The position numbers and the translations under genes were made by a program. From NCBI GenBank assembly GCA_964555705.1, contig CAZKTN010000021.1:1-41045 (forward strand): a DNA stretch of 41,045 nt, given 5' to 3'. A model generated the notes under the pieces. That model saw nothing but the letters and a program-made list of their open reading frames with translations, was not told the origin of the DNA and searched no databases. The stretch is from ZLKRG44 sp964555705. GTDB lineage: Bacteria > Planctomycetota > Phycisphaerae > Phycisphaerales > SM1A02. This document shows positions 15,881-24,422 of the stretch, one piece after another; the first letter of the stretch is position 1, and each line of letters starts with the position of its first letter.

Positions 15881-17835
15881 GGCGTGGTGGCCGTCTCGGC
15901 GCCCGGCGGCGCGTCAGGGAGCGATGGTACGACCGGCTCCATGCCTGGATCGATGTGCACGTCGGCGATCAGCGGGATGAGCACGATCACGCTTCGGCGC
16001 GGCAGGGCCGACGTGCGGTCGCCTACGGGAACGAGCAGGAACTCGCCGATCGTCGGTGCGGCTGCAGTGAACGGCCCGGTGCTCGGTCGCGCGCCTCGCC
16101 TAGCGGCGGGTGCAAGGCCGGCGATGAGCGTGGCGGATCCCCGGGGCAGCTCCAGCGTGATCGACGCCTCGCCGAGCCACTCGGTGCGCTCGCGCACGGT
16201 CGACTGCGTCCCCGCGCCCGGCGGCATGCGCTGCATCGGCACCATCTCCACGTCGTACACGGCACCGACCTCGAGCGGCACCGTCCATCCTCGGAGCATC
16301 AGGCTGACGATGCCGTCCGAGAGGCGTGCGGGTCTCGATCCCATCATCACGGCAGCGCCACCCTCCACGCGAGCGCCCGCGATCTCGCGCCACTCGAGCG
16401 CCTGCCCATGCCAGGTGCGGGTCTGGCCGAAGCTGCCGCCGAGCGCGACCAGCGCATCTGGCAGCGACTCGAGCGGCACCTGCGCGATCGCCCATCCCTG
16501 CGCGGCAGTCCGCGCGAGCTCTGCAGGATCGGTGCCCGGCGGCTCGTGCGCCGCGAACCAGGTGCGGATGACGCTGTCGTTCTCGGGAACCTGCCACGTG
16601 AGCGTCACGAGCCCATCCACATCTCCTCGGTCCACTGGCATTGCAATCCGCATGGACGGCATCTCTGCCGCCGCCTCCGTCACCGGCGCCGAGTCGCCCG
16701 GCTCGCCTTCGGGGCGTCCGCTCCCCACGGGCGCACTCGCGCATCCGACCGCACCGATCGCCACCCCAAGCGCGGCCACGAGCGCGATCGCGGCATGGGG
16801 GAGCGAGTTGATCCGGTCGATCATCCTCCTCAGGAGCCCGAACCGCCGGCGGTCGTGGCGGAACCAGATGCGTGGCGTCCCGTCGGGCGCATCGTCGCCG
16901 TCAAGGCGTGTGCCCTGCTCGATGGTGCCGCTCTCGAGAAGGCCGCGGAACTCCTGGGCCAGCGCGCCGGTCGCTCCTTCGGGAAGGGGCGCATCGAGCC
17001 GCATCACGAAGAGGTCCCCGACCCAGCGGCTCGACCGGTAGCGGCGGTAGAAGCCGGTCACGATGTCGGCGGCCTCTACGGGGCTCGACGCGATGCGGTA
17101 GAGCGCGAGCTCATCCGCATCCACCCAACCTTCGGCGAACACGGCATCGCGAATGAATGTCTCCCAGCGCGGCCAGTAGCCGAGTGGCTTGCCGTCGAGG
17201 CCCACGCCCTCCACGAGCACAATCGGCACGATCGCGTTGCGCCCGCACTGCACGAGCGTGAGCGCCTCGAAGAGCTCGTCCTGCGTGCCGTATCCGCCGG
17301 GGAACGCGGCCACCGCATCCGCCGATCCCATGAATGCGAGCTTGCGCGTGAAGAAGTGGCGGAACTCAAGCAGCTTCGGGTCGTGCCTGATCGCCTCCAC
17401 CGGCTTCTGCTCGTAGGGCAGCCGTATCGCAAGGCCGAAGGCCTGCTCGGGCGACGGTCCCTCTATGCCCGCCTGCATGATGCCGGGCCCAGCGCCGGTG
17501 ATCGCCATCCATCCTCGGTCGGCGAGCGTGCGCGTGAAGACGTGGGCGGCGGAGTAGTCGGGATGGTCGGGTGGCGTGCGCGCAGAGCCGAACACGGCGA
17601 CCTTTCGGATCGACCGGTGGTGGTTGAAGAGGGTGAACGATGCGCGCATCTCGCGCAGCGCGCGCCGCATCAGCTTGACCTGCCCAAGGTCGATGTCGTC
17701 CCCGAGCGCGCGGAGCGCCGTCGTGACGAGCTCCTCGACTGCGCCAAGCCGGGTGCGGTCCGCAGGATGCGCCATGTGCTGCGTAGTCGCGAGCCGCACA
17801 AGCTCGCGGATCGCGTCGCGAAGCTCCGGTGCCAT
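15877..17835 (-). CDS. LOG-family (TIGR00730-like) protein with in-frame lipoprotein-like C-terminal half
   Basis: A 652-residue reading frame joining two unlike parts. Residues 1 to about 340 form a LOG/'lysine decarboxylase-like' Rossmann protein with VAVFGSART (80-88), GAGPGIMQAG (114-123) and PGGYGTQDE (179-187), the nucleotide-binding core of phosphoribohydrolase-like enzymes, which are cytosolic. Where such a protein would end (RRFGLLRRMIDRIN) the frame runs on without a stop into a hydrophobic segment closing in AVGC (Cys365), which looks like a lipoprotein signal. About 287 residues of unrecognised, probably beta-rich sequence follow. An internal ATG at 16824 has AGGAGG directly in front of it, so a separate lipoprotein could be made. 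The main start is ATG 17835; a TTG at 17844 overlapping the AsmA stop is possible. A true fusion, two in-frame genes, or a lost stop codon all remain possible. Confidence 0.75.
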   Translation of the reverse strand: MAPELRDAIRELVRLATTQHMAHPADRTRLGAVEELVTTALRALGDDIDLGQVKLMRRALREMRASFTLFNHHRSIRKVAVFGSARTPPDHPDYSAAHVFTRTLADRGWMAITGAGPGIMQAGIEGPSPEQAFGLAIRLPYEQKPVEAIRHDPKLLEFRHFFTRKLAFMGSADAVAAFPGGYGTQDELFEALTLVQCGRNAIVPIVLVEGVGLDGKPLGYWPRWETFIRDAVFAEGWVDADELALYRIASSPVEAADIVTGFYRRYRSSRWVGDLFVMRLDAPLPEGATGALAQEFRGLLESGTIEQGTRLDGDDAPDGTPRIWFRHDRRRFGLLRRMIDRINSLPHAAIALVAALGVAIGAVGCASAPVGSGRPEGEPGDSAPVTEAAAEMPSMRIAMPVDRGDVDGLVTLTWQVPENDSVIRTWFAAHEPPGTDPAELARTAAQGWAIAQVPLESLPDALVALGGSFGQTRTWHGQALEWREIAGARVEGGAAVMMGSRPARLSDGIVSLMLRGWTVPLEVGAVYDVEMVPMQRMPPGAGTQSTVRERTEWLGEASITLELPRGSATLIAGLAPAARRGARPSTGPFTAAAPTIGEFLLVPVGDRTSALPRRSVIVLIPLIADVHIDPGMEPVVPSLPDAPPGAETATTP

Positions 17836-17840
17836 GCCGC

Positions 17841-20800
17841 TCAACGCACCGCTCCGGCGGCGGGCGCCTGCTCCGCAAGTGTCGGCATCGGCGCGATCGC
17901 GGGGATCGGCGCGATGCTCGCGCGCGGGTCCTCGAGCGTGCCGCGAAGGTCGATCTGGAAGATCTGCTCCATCACGCTGCCGACGATGTCCGACAGCAGG
18001 GGCACGGTGCCTCGGTTGCGAAGGCGGATCGCGAGCGTGCCGCTCGAGAGGTCCATCGAACCTCGGCCCGAGAGGATGAGCGTCGAGCAGTCGGCCTCAA
18101 GCATGTCGAAGTGGATGACGCTGTCGATGAGCGAGAACCTCGACTCGGCCCGGCTGAGGCTCGCATTCAGCGGAAGCATGAGCTGCGTCAGCTGCAGCAG
18201 CGCGAGGCCAACCGGCACCTCCGCAAGCCGCGCGTCACGCACGCAGATCGATCCGCTCCCGACCCGGCTCGATGGGTCGCCCGCGACCCCGGCCACCGTG
18301 ATGCGCCCGTGCACGGTTCCCGGCACAGGCTCGGCCGGCTCGCCCGTGCGGCCCTCCGCGTCTGTGGCCTCATGCGGCAGCAGCGCAGCGAGCGCGCAGC
18401 CACCCATGGATGCATCGACAAACCACGACCCGTCGCCGCCGCGCCCATCGGCGATGGTTCCCTCGACGTCGAGCACTCCGCCGCCGATCGATGCCCACAC
18501 AGGGCCGATCATGACATCCTCCGTGGGAGCCGGACGCCCAATCGTCGCATGGAACGAGTCGACGACCCTGCCTGCGACGACGGCGCGCGTGCCGTCGGCG
18601 TCCACGTCGAAGGCGGTGCCCTCGGGCCTGTGCGACACGCTCACCCCGATGCGCGCGTCGATCCCGCCGATCTCGGGCCCGATCGCCATGGTGCCGCCCT
18701 CAAGCACGAAGGATCCTGTCATGTCCACCGCGACCCCGTCATCGGCCCGCTCAAGCGTCACCTGCACGACATCGCTGCGCAGCCCGCCATCCCAGCCGAA
18801 CCCCACCGCGTTCAGCGGGCGGCGTGCGCCCTCGGGCAGCAGCGCGAGAAGGCCTGGTGCAGGGCCCGTCGAGTTCACCATGAAGCGGGCCTCGCCTGCG
18901 AGCGGCACCGTCACGTCCCGGGTCATGAGCCACGCGTCGAAGGAGAGCTCGCCGCCGCGGAACCGGGCGGAGGGCGCGAGGACCGTCGTCATGCCGGCGT
19001 CGCTGCGGATCGAGAGCGGGGGATCGAAGCACAGGTCGAGCCGGTTGGCTGGCGGACCGACCGAGAGCTGCTCCGCCGTGGCGCGCACCGAGAGCTCGGA
19101 CAGCTCGCGTCCGCGAGTGATCAGGAAGAAGTCCGTGTCGACGAGGCCCTCCGGCGCGAGCTCGTCGAGCGCAGCCGCGCGCTCCGCGGTCCCGAGCCTC
19201 TCCACGATCTCGCCGATGACCGGACTGCCAACCGAGAGGCGATCGATCTCGCCGGCGAGCTGAAGCATGCCCTCCTCGATGCCGTATGCGCCATCGAGGC
19301 AGATCTGGGAGCGCAGCCCGCCCTTTGCGCCAAGCGTCCCCGAGAGTCCCTGGCAGAGGACTGACGTGCGCGACACCACAAGGGCACCCTGCGTGAAGTC
19401 GAAGTCGACGGGCCCTCGCGAGAGCGTGAGCTCGAACGACCGCGGCTCGATCATGAGCACTGCGTCCATCGGGTCCGACGCCGAATCCTGCGCAAGCTTG
19501 ATCTGCGCGTCAAACGTGCCGCGCGGCCGGTAGCGACGCCAGAGGGCCACCGCATCCGCACGCCGCCCGTAGGGCACCATGTTGACCGCGTACTCGCCGA
19601 GCCCGATGCCGTTGAGGTTCACGGTGGCCCTGCTGCGGCCAGTGTCCATCGCCAGCTCGCCGCGTGCCCGCACCGTCCCCGACTTGCGGCGGCCCGCGAA
19701 CTCGTTGAGCGTCGCCGTCGCGCCCCTGATGGAGATGCTCGCGGAGCAGTCGGAGAGCGAGAATCCGGCAGGCCACAGGAGGCCGCTGGCCGACATCGAG
19801 TCGCTCATCTCGGGATTGGGCTGGATGTGACCCTGCGAGAGCCACACGTCGACGGAGACGTCGGGATCCATGATGTGGGCGGCGTCCGTGCGGATCGACC
19901 CGCGCGCCGACACGAGGCCGCGAAGTCCGAGCGACTCGAAGACCTTGCCTCCCTCGCTGAGCCTCTCGCCAGGCCAGCCTGCAACGTCGTCGGTGCCTGT
20001 CGGCGGGATGGCGGCAAACAGCAGCGGGCCGATCGGCTCCTCGGCGATCGTGAAGTCGATGTCCGCGGCGAACTGGCGCTGCATGCCGTCCGTGATCACA
20101 TCCACATGACCCTGGATCAGCCCGGTGCCTCCAGAGATGGTGCGGAACCTGATGCCGGGCGGGTCGATCGTGATCCGGTCGGGTGCAAGCGTGATACGCG
20201 CTGGCTGGCTCGCGGCCGCGTCGCCGGCGCTTGCGCCGACAAGCGCGGGCAGCGGGAACGCCGCCGGCAGCAGCCGCACGTCCTTGAGCTCGATGGATCC
20301 CGCGATGTCCGCCAGCGACTCCGCTCCGCCGTCGTAGGTGACGTTCACCGTGAAGTCGACAGTGCCGCCGGGCGAGAATGCGCCGAGCTCGAGCTTCCTG
20401 CGAAGCGCTGCCGCACGATGGGATGCCTCCGCGATCTCGGCCGCCGACGCGTCGCTCTCGGGCGACTGCATCCGTGCCACCTCCGCCTCGGCAGCGACCT
20501 GCTCGGCGCGAAGCGCATCGCGCTGGTTGCGCGCGTGCAGCATGTCCGCGCGCTGGAGACCTAGGAAGCTGGCCGTGGAGAAGAGCGATCGCGAGAGCGT
20601 GGCCGCCGACTCGTCGAAGGACGCGATGAGCCGGTCGTCGATCGGCACGTTGGCGCCCGTGATCGTCAGGTTGACCGCGGCATAGTCGCGAGCTGGAGTG
20701 ATGAGGCCCGTGATCGTGACGTTCGAGCCGTCGCTGCCGAGGCCCGACAGGTGCTCGACCCTCGCCTCGAGGTCGTTGAAGGTGACTCGCCCCTGCACCC

Positions 20801-22238
20801 CTTCGAGCAGGTAGGGAAACTCGGAGAACGCGCCCACGGTGTCGCGGAGGAAGAGGGCCGCCTGGGTCGACACCGTTCCCGGCTGCGGCGTGCCGTCTGC
20901 GGCGACCGTCGGATGCCCACGCTTGACCGTCGCCGACACATCGAAGCTGCACTGCCGCAGGTTGAAGTACTCGAAGAACTCCGCGACCGTGCGCGGCAGC
21001 TCGACTGACTGCGCCGCACCGGTCACCCCGACGCGGAAGCCGTCGATGCGCATGCCAAGCTCGAAGGGCGCAACGTCAAGCACCTCCTGGAACCACTCCT
21101 CCCGCTCGGACCACACCAGCGGCTTGAGCTGGCCTGCGCCGAGGTCAATCGAGAGCGATGCGGTAACGGGCATGCGAGGTCCGCCAGCTGCAGCCTTCGA
21201 GGACAGCACGCTGCCCGAGAGGTCGCGGACGGAGAGCCTGTCGCGGTCGAGCGTGATGCTGGCCTTGTCGATCTGCACGCGGGGTGCGCCCGTGGCAGGA
21301 ACGGCGCGGCCGAGCTCAAGCCGCATCCAGAATCCCTCGATGCCCAGGTCCGGTGCCGTGGCCTCGCAGTTGGAGACCTCGGCCGATGCGCTGAACCCGC
21401 TGTCCGGTGACCATCGCAGCTGCGCACGGTCGAGCGTGCCGCGAGGGTCGATCTGCTGCGCCATCATCCTGGCCTCGATAGGAAGGCAGACGAGAAGGTC
21501 GTCACTGATCGAGAACCCGGTCAGCGTCGTGTCGAACGCGCGCGTGCGCTGGTCGATTGTCCCCGTGAGGCGCAGTCCAGAGTCAAGGCCCTCGAGCACG
21601 AGGGTGGACACTCCGCCGGACTCCGGTGACGGAGCAACTCGTGCCGTGAATCGGAAGTTGGCGACGGGCACTGGCCTGTCGCCAACAATCCGCTGCACGC
21701 TCGCCTGGGCATCGGTCAGGGTGGCCCTCTCCACGCGCAGCGCACCAATGCCCAGTGCGCCGTCGCCACCGGTCTTGGGCTTCAGCGCAAAGATGCTCAG
21801 CTCCCCGGTGTCCGGATGCTCGGCCGGACGCAGCCGCAGACCGGTGGCCACCAGGTCGTGGATGGTGACACGGCCCGCCACCAGCGGCAGCACGGCCACG
21901 TCCACCTCCATCATGTCGAGCGATGCGATCTCGCCTGCAGGACCGTCCCATCCGGGCGCGCGGAGCCTCAGCCCTCGGAGCCTCGCGCTGCCCCATCCGG
22001 TCCACTCGAACGAGGAGATGGTGACCGACCCTCCGACGGCGGACGAGAACACGGACTCGAGGGTCAGCCGCACGACCCGGCCGTCCGCCAGGAGCCCCGC
22101 GATCACGCACACGAGCGCCGCGATGCCGATCGCGATGCGTCGGCGCCCCAGCAGGAGCCGCCGCAGGTGGCGTTTGAGGTGCAGGCGTGCCACAACCCGT
22201 TCCTCGAGGGACAGTCGGGGTCGGGGATCCGGAGCCAT
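17841..22238 (-). CDS. Very large AsmA-like (TamB/YhdP-type) envelope protein
   Basis: A 1465-residue protein with a basic N-terminus, one membrane segment at about 34-50 (IAIGIAALVCVIAGLL) and a long periplasmic region. The region is built of short beta-rich blocks such as VTIHDLVATGLRLRP near the start. It closes with the AsmA C-terminal type sequence (GRGSMDLSSGTLAIRLRNRG, then VPLLSDIVG and FQIDLRGTLEDP). Proteins of this group form hydrophobic-groove bridges that carry phospholipid between inner and outer membranes (TamB, YhdP, YdbH). I chose ATG 22238 because it puts the membrane segment near the N-terminus; the open frame upstream to 22439 looks non-coding. The downstream genes are the LOG-domain protein (5 bases after the stop) and pssA. 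A long antisense frame over this gene is a composition artefact. The fold class is well supported; transport of phospholipid is inferred. Confidence 0.82.
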   Translation of the reverse strand: MAPDPRPRLSLEERVVARLHLKRHLRRLLLGRRRIAIGIAALVCVIAGLLADGRVVRLTLESVFSSAVGGSVTISSFEWTGWGSARLRGLRLRAPGWDGPAGEIASLDMMEVDVAVLPLVAGRVTIHDLVATGLRLRPAEHPDTGELSIFALKPKTGGDGALGIGALRVERATLTDAQASVQRIVGDRPVPVANFRFTARVAPSPESGGVSTLVLEGLDSGLRLTGTIDQRTRAFDTTLTGFSISDDLLVCLPIEARMMAQQIDPRGTLDRAQLRWSPDSGFSASAEVSNCEATAPDLGIEGFWMRLELGRAVPATGAPRVQIDKASITLDRDRLSVRDLSGSVLSSKAAAGGPRMPVTASLSIDLGAGQLKPLVWSEREEWFQEVLDVAPFELGMRIDGFRVGVTGAAQSVELPRTVAEFFEYFNLRQCSFDVSATVKRGHPTVAADGTPQPGTVSTQAALFLRDTVGAFSEFPYLLEGVQGRVTFNDLEARVEHLSGLGSDGSNVTITGLITPARDYAAVNLTITGANVPIDDRLIASFDESAATLSRSLFSTASFLGLQRADMLHARNQRDALRAEQVAAEAEVARMQSPESDASAAEIAEASHRAAALRRKLELGAFSPGGTVDFTVNVTYDGGAESLADIAGSIELKDVRLLPAAFPLPALVGASAGDAAASQPARITLAPDRITIDPPGIRFRTISGGTGLIQGHVDVITDGMQRQFAADIDFTIAEEPIGPLLFAAIPPTGTDDVAGWPGERLSEGGKVFESLGLRGLVSARGSIRTDAAHIMDPDVSVDVWLSQGHIQPNPEMSDSMSASGLLWPAGFSLSDCSASISIRGATATLNEFAGRRKSGTVRARGELAMDTGRSRATVNLNGIGLGEYAVNMVPYGRRADAVALWRRYRPRGTFDAQIKLAQDSASDPMDAVLMIEPRSFELTLSRGPVDFDFTQGALVVSRTSVLCQGLSGTLGAKGGLRSQICLDGAYGIEEGMLQLAGEIDRLSVGSPVIGEIVERLGTAERAAALDELAPEGLVDTDFFLITRGRELSELSVRATAEQLSVGPPANRLDLCFDPPLSIRSDAGMTTVLAPSARFRGGELSFDAWLMTRDVTVPLAGEARFMVNSTGPAPGLLALLPEGARRPLNAVGFGWDGGLRSDVVQVTLERADDGVAVDMTGSFVLEGGTMAIGPEIGGIDARIGVSVSHRPEGTAFDVDADGTRAVVAGRVVDSFHATIGRPAPTEDVMIGPVWASIGGGVLDVEGTIADGRGGDGSWFVDASMGGCALAALLPHEATDAEGRTGEPAEPVPGTVHGRITVAGVAGDPSSRVGSGSICVRDARLAEVPVGLALLQLTQLMLPLNASLSRAESRFSLIDSVIHFDMLEADCSTLILSGRGSMDLSSGTLAIRLRNRGTVPLLSDIVGSVMEQIFQIDLRGTLEDPRASIAPIPAIAPMPTLAEQAPAAGAVR

Positions 22239-22250
22239 TGCGCGGGGTCG

Positions 22251-22556
22251 ATGGTAATACTGCGCATCGTGCTGCACCTGCGAATCACGCTTGCCACTGC
22301 ACCGCCCGATGGCGGTCCCTCCAGCGGCGCCGTGAGCGCTGTCGCGATGGCGGTCATCCTCACGGTCGCGGTCGTCGGGGCAATCATGCTCGCGGTGGCG
22401 GCACGCCGGGCTGCGACGGGCGGGCGCGACTCCGGCCACAGCCTCCGTCCGTACGTCGACCGCTCGCGGAAGGCGGGCGGGCCGCCCACCGACGCATGGA
22501 GCGAGGCTGGTCGGCGCATGCCGGTGCCGCCGCGCGAGAAGGAGGACCGAACATGA
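22251..22556 (+). CDS. Small single-pass membrane protein, unknown function
   Basis: A 101-residue frame with one strong hydrophobic helix (about residues 29-50, VSAVAMAVILTVAVVGAIML) followed by a charged Arg/Gly/Pro-rich tail. I do not recognise a family. The stop overlaps the SDR gene start by 4 bases (ATGA), which argues that it is translated. The start is uncertain. ATG 22251 lies inside a -10-like AATACT (22256-22261), so a leaderless start at GTG 22269 (95 residues) is a good alternative. It is divergent from the AsmA-like gene with 12 bases between the two start codons if ATG 22251 is used. Confidence 0.55.
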   Translation: MVILRIVLHLRITLATAPPDGGPSSGAVSAVAMAVILTVAVVGAIMLAVAARRAATGGRDSGHSLRPYVDRSRKAGGPPTDAWSEAGRRMPVPPREKEDRT

Positions 22557-23317
22557 GCGCGCGGCGTCCGCATGCTGTGGTGACGGGCGGGTCTGGCCGT
22601 GTGGGACGCGCGATCGCGCGTTCCCTCGCGCGGGCAGGGCTCGATGTGGCGGTGACGTGGCGGAAAGATGAGGCGGGAGCCGCGATGACCGTCGCGATGT
22701 GCGCCGAGGAGTCCGTGGCGTCGCCTCATGGCCATGCGTCGGCGCACCGCTCGGTGTCGCTTGACCTCATGGATCTTGATGCGGTCCGGCGAGTCGGCAC
22801 GGAGCTCAGTGGCTGGGGCGTCGATGTGCTCGTGCACAACGCGAGCGTGTACCAGCCACAGCCGCTGGGCGAGATCACCGCCGAGCATGTCGAGCGGCAC
22901 CTTCGGGTGCACGTGACTGCGCCAATGCTGCTCGTCCAGGCGCTGCACGGGTCGCTGCGGCAGAGCGCGCTGCCAGGCCGCGGTGCAGTCGTTTGCATGA
23001 CGGACATGCACCTTGAGGGAAGGCCCTATGCCGCGCACGCTGCGTACTTCGCGAGCAAGGCCGGTCTCGATGCGCTGGTGAGGTGCCTCGCCGTGGAGAT
23101 GGCGCCCGACGTGCGCGTCAATGCGGTGGCGCCGGGCGTGGTGGCGTGGCCTGAAGGTGCGCCGCAGGACATGCGCCAGAGGTACGAGTCGCGCATCCCG
23201 CTCGGTCGGCCGGGAACTCCCGAGGATGCGGCGGAGTGCGTGCGATGGCTCGCGCTCGATGCGCACTACGTCACCGGCGAGTCGATCAGGCTCGACGGCG
23301 GACGCTGGCTGCGGTAG
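22553..23317 (+). CDS. Short-chain dehydrogenase, pteridine reductase (PTR1/FolM)-like
   Basis: A 254-residue NADPH-type SDR. It has the nucleotide-binding motif TGGSGRVG (11-18), which fits the TGX3RXG form of pteridine reductases, then HNAS (95-98) and the catalytic Tyr165-x3-Lys169 in YFASK. The usual catalytic serine is replaced by TD (Thr150-Asp151), with the aspartate 14 residues before the tyrosine. FolM and PTR1 have an aspartate in that region. VRVNAVAPGVVAWPEG also follows FolM style. The likely substrate class is dihydropterins, but other SDR activities are possible. ATG 22553 overlaps the small membrane gene stop and lies after GGAGG at 22541-22545. The C-terminus (GESIRLDGGRWL) is complete. 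Confidence 0.8.
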   Translation: MSARRPHAVVTGGSGRVGRAIARSLARAGLDVAVTWRKDEAGAAMTVAMCAEESVASPHGHASAHRSVSLDLMDLDAVRRVGTELSGWGVDVLVHNASVYQPQPLGEITAEHVERHLRVHVTAPMLLVQALHGSLRQSALPGRGAVVCMTDMHLEGRPYAAHAAYFASKAGLDALVRCLAVEMAPDVRVNAVAPGVVAWPEGAPQDMRQRYESRIPLGRPGTPEDAAECVRWLALDAHYVTGESIRLDGGRWLR

Positions 23318-23349
23318 CGGCACGTGCGGCGGTGACGGCGCCGCTCAGT

Positions 23350-23365
23350 CGCCGGTCATCCGGCG
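23350..23365. terminator. Weak hairpin between convergent SDR and TPR genes
   Basis: CGCCGG and CCGGCG form a 6-base-pair stem around a TCAT loop in a 67-base convergent gap. No T-tract follows on either strand, so termination is only a guess. Confidence 0.22.
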
Positions 23366-23384
23366 GCCGGCTGCATGAGATCTG

Positions 23385-24422
23385 TCACTTCGCGCCCTGT
23401 GACCGCGATGGCCGGGGCCTCCGCGGAAGCCCCGCGGCCGTGGTGCGCCAGCTGCGCGCCTGCTCCGCATCGCCCGCGATGTCCCACCACCGAGCGGCCT
23501 CGAGCGCCGCATGGCGCGTGCCGGCTGGGGACTGGGCAAGCTCCTCCCATGCGCGTGCCGCGTCGGCAGGGTGCCCAAGCGCCTCATGGCAGAGCGCGAT
23601 CTCTGTCACTGCCTCTGGCGCGAGTCGTCTCTCGGGCTCGAGCGCGAGCATGAGCGAGAGCGCGTCAGCGGTGCGGCCGCTCGCGCGGAGCGCCTGGCTC
23701 TCTGCGACGCGCAGCGACAGGTCCTCGGTCCCGAGCGCACGTGCGCGCTGCGCAAGCTCCAGCGCACGCTCTGGGTCCGACGAGCGGATCGCGCACGCGG
23801 AGAGTCCTGCAAGCGGCCAAGGCGAGTCCGGCGCGAGGGACGCCGCCCGCGAGAAGGCGAGTTCCGCCTCGGCGATTCGGCCCTCGCGTGCGAGGGCGAA
23901 CCCAAGGAAGATCCTCAGCTGCACTGACGCGGCATCAAGCTCGAGCGCGCGCCGGTAGAGGTCGATGCAGCGCGCTGCCTCGCCAGCCTGGTCCGTCGCC
24001 ATCGCCGCGCGCGCGGCGAGCGCCGCATCGGCCGGCGAGGCCACCGACGCACGGCGGTACGCATCCGCCGCCGCCATGAGTGCGGTCGCCGCAACCTCGT
24101 CCTGCGCCGCATCCTCGGCGCGCAGCAGCTCGCACCGCGCAAGGATGTCGAGCGCCGCCGCATGCTCGCCCCGCTCGAGAAGCCGCGTCACGATGGCGTG
24201 CGCGCTCGCGGGATCCCCCGAGCTCACGTAGCGCTCGGCCGCCTCAAGCGCCGTGCGATCCGCATCGGCGTCGCGGCGCTCGGCCGCTTCGCTCGGCGGG
24301 TCCGGCGTCGGCGCGTCGGATGGATCCCCGCACGCGCACAGCGCAGCGCTCATGCAGAGGCACGCCACCGCGCGCCGTCCGCCTCGTGCATGCGGCAATC
24401 GTCGGTAGACTTCGGAGCCCAT
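23385..24422 (-). CDS. Tetratricopeptide-repeat lipoprotein
   Basis: A 345-residue protein with a lipoprotein-type N-terminus: basic residues, then VACLCMSAALCAC with Cys31 as the likely lipidated residue. Alanine-rich helical repeats follow. Blocks such as AARCIDLYRRALELDAASVQ, FALAREGRIAEAELAFSRAA and LAPDSPWPLAGLSACA have the TPR pattern of paired helices (small residues at positions 8 and 20, Pro at the turn), so it is probably a protein-binding scaffold on the outer face of a membrane. The ATG at 24422 is interleaved with the valS ATG at 24421 on the other strand (sequence CATG). A later start, such as TTG 24398, would still keep the signal. No Shine-Dalgarno is evident. Partners are unknown. 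Confidence 0.72.
   Translation of the reverse strand: MGSEVYRRLPHARGGRRAVACLCMSAALCACGDPSDAPTPDPPSEAAERRDADADRTALEAAERYVSSGDPASAHAIVTRLLERGEHAAALDILARCELLRAEDAAQDEVAATALMAAADAYRRASVASPADAALAARAAMATDQAGEAARCIDLYRRALELDAASVQLRIFLGFALAREGRIAEAELAFSRAASLAPDSPWPLAGLSACAIRSSDPERALELAQRARALGTEDLSLRVAESQALRASGRTADALSLMLALEPERRLAPEAVTEIALCHEALGHPADAARAWEELAQSPAGTRHAALEAARWWDIAGDAEQARSWRTTAAGLPRRPRPSRSQGAK
24406..24411 (+). promoter_or_regulatory. Candidate -10 element TAGACT upstream of valS
   Basis: TAGACT ends 9 bases before the valS ATG. It lies within the 5' end of the divergent TPR lipoprotein gene, so that gene's first codons would double as valS promoter. Confidence 0.5.

Noticed and set aside
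15853..19263. An open frame of 1136 codons antisense to the AsmA-like and LOG-domain genes
   Set aside because: It has arginine/histidine-rich composition with no recognisable motif. The opposite strand carries clear protein families, so this is a by-product of high G+C codon use.
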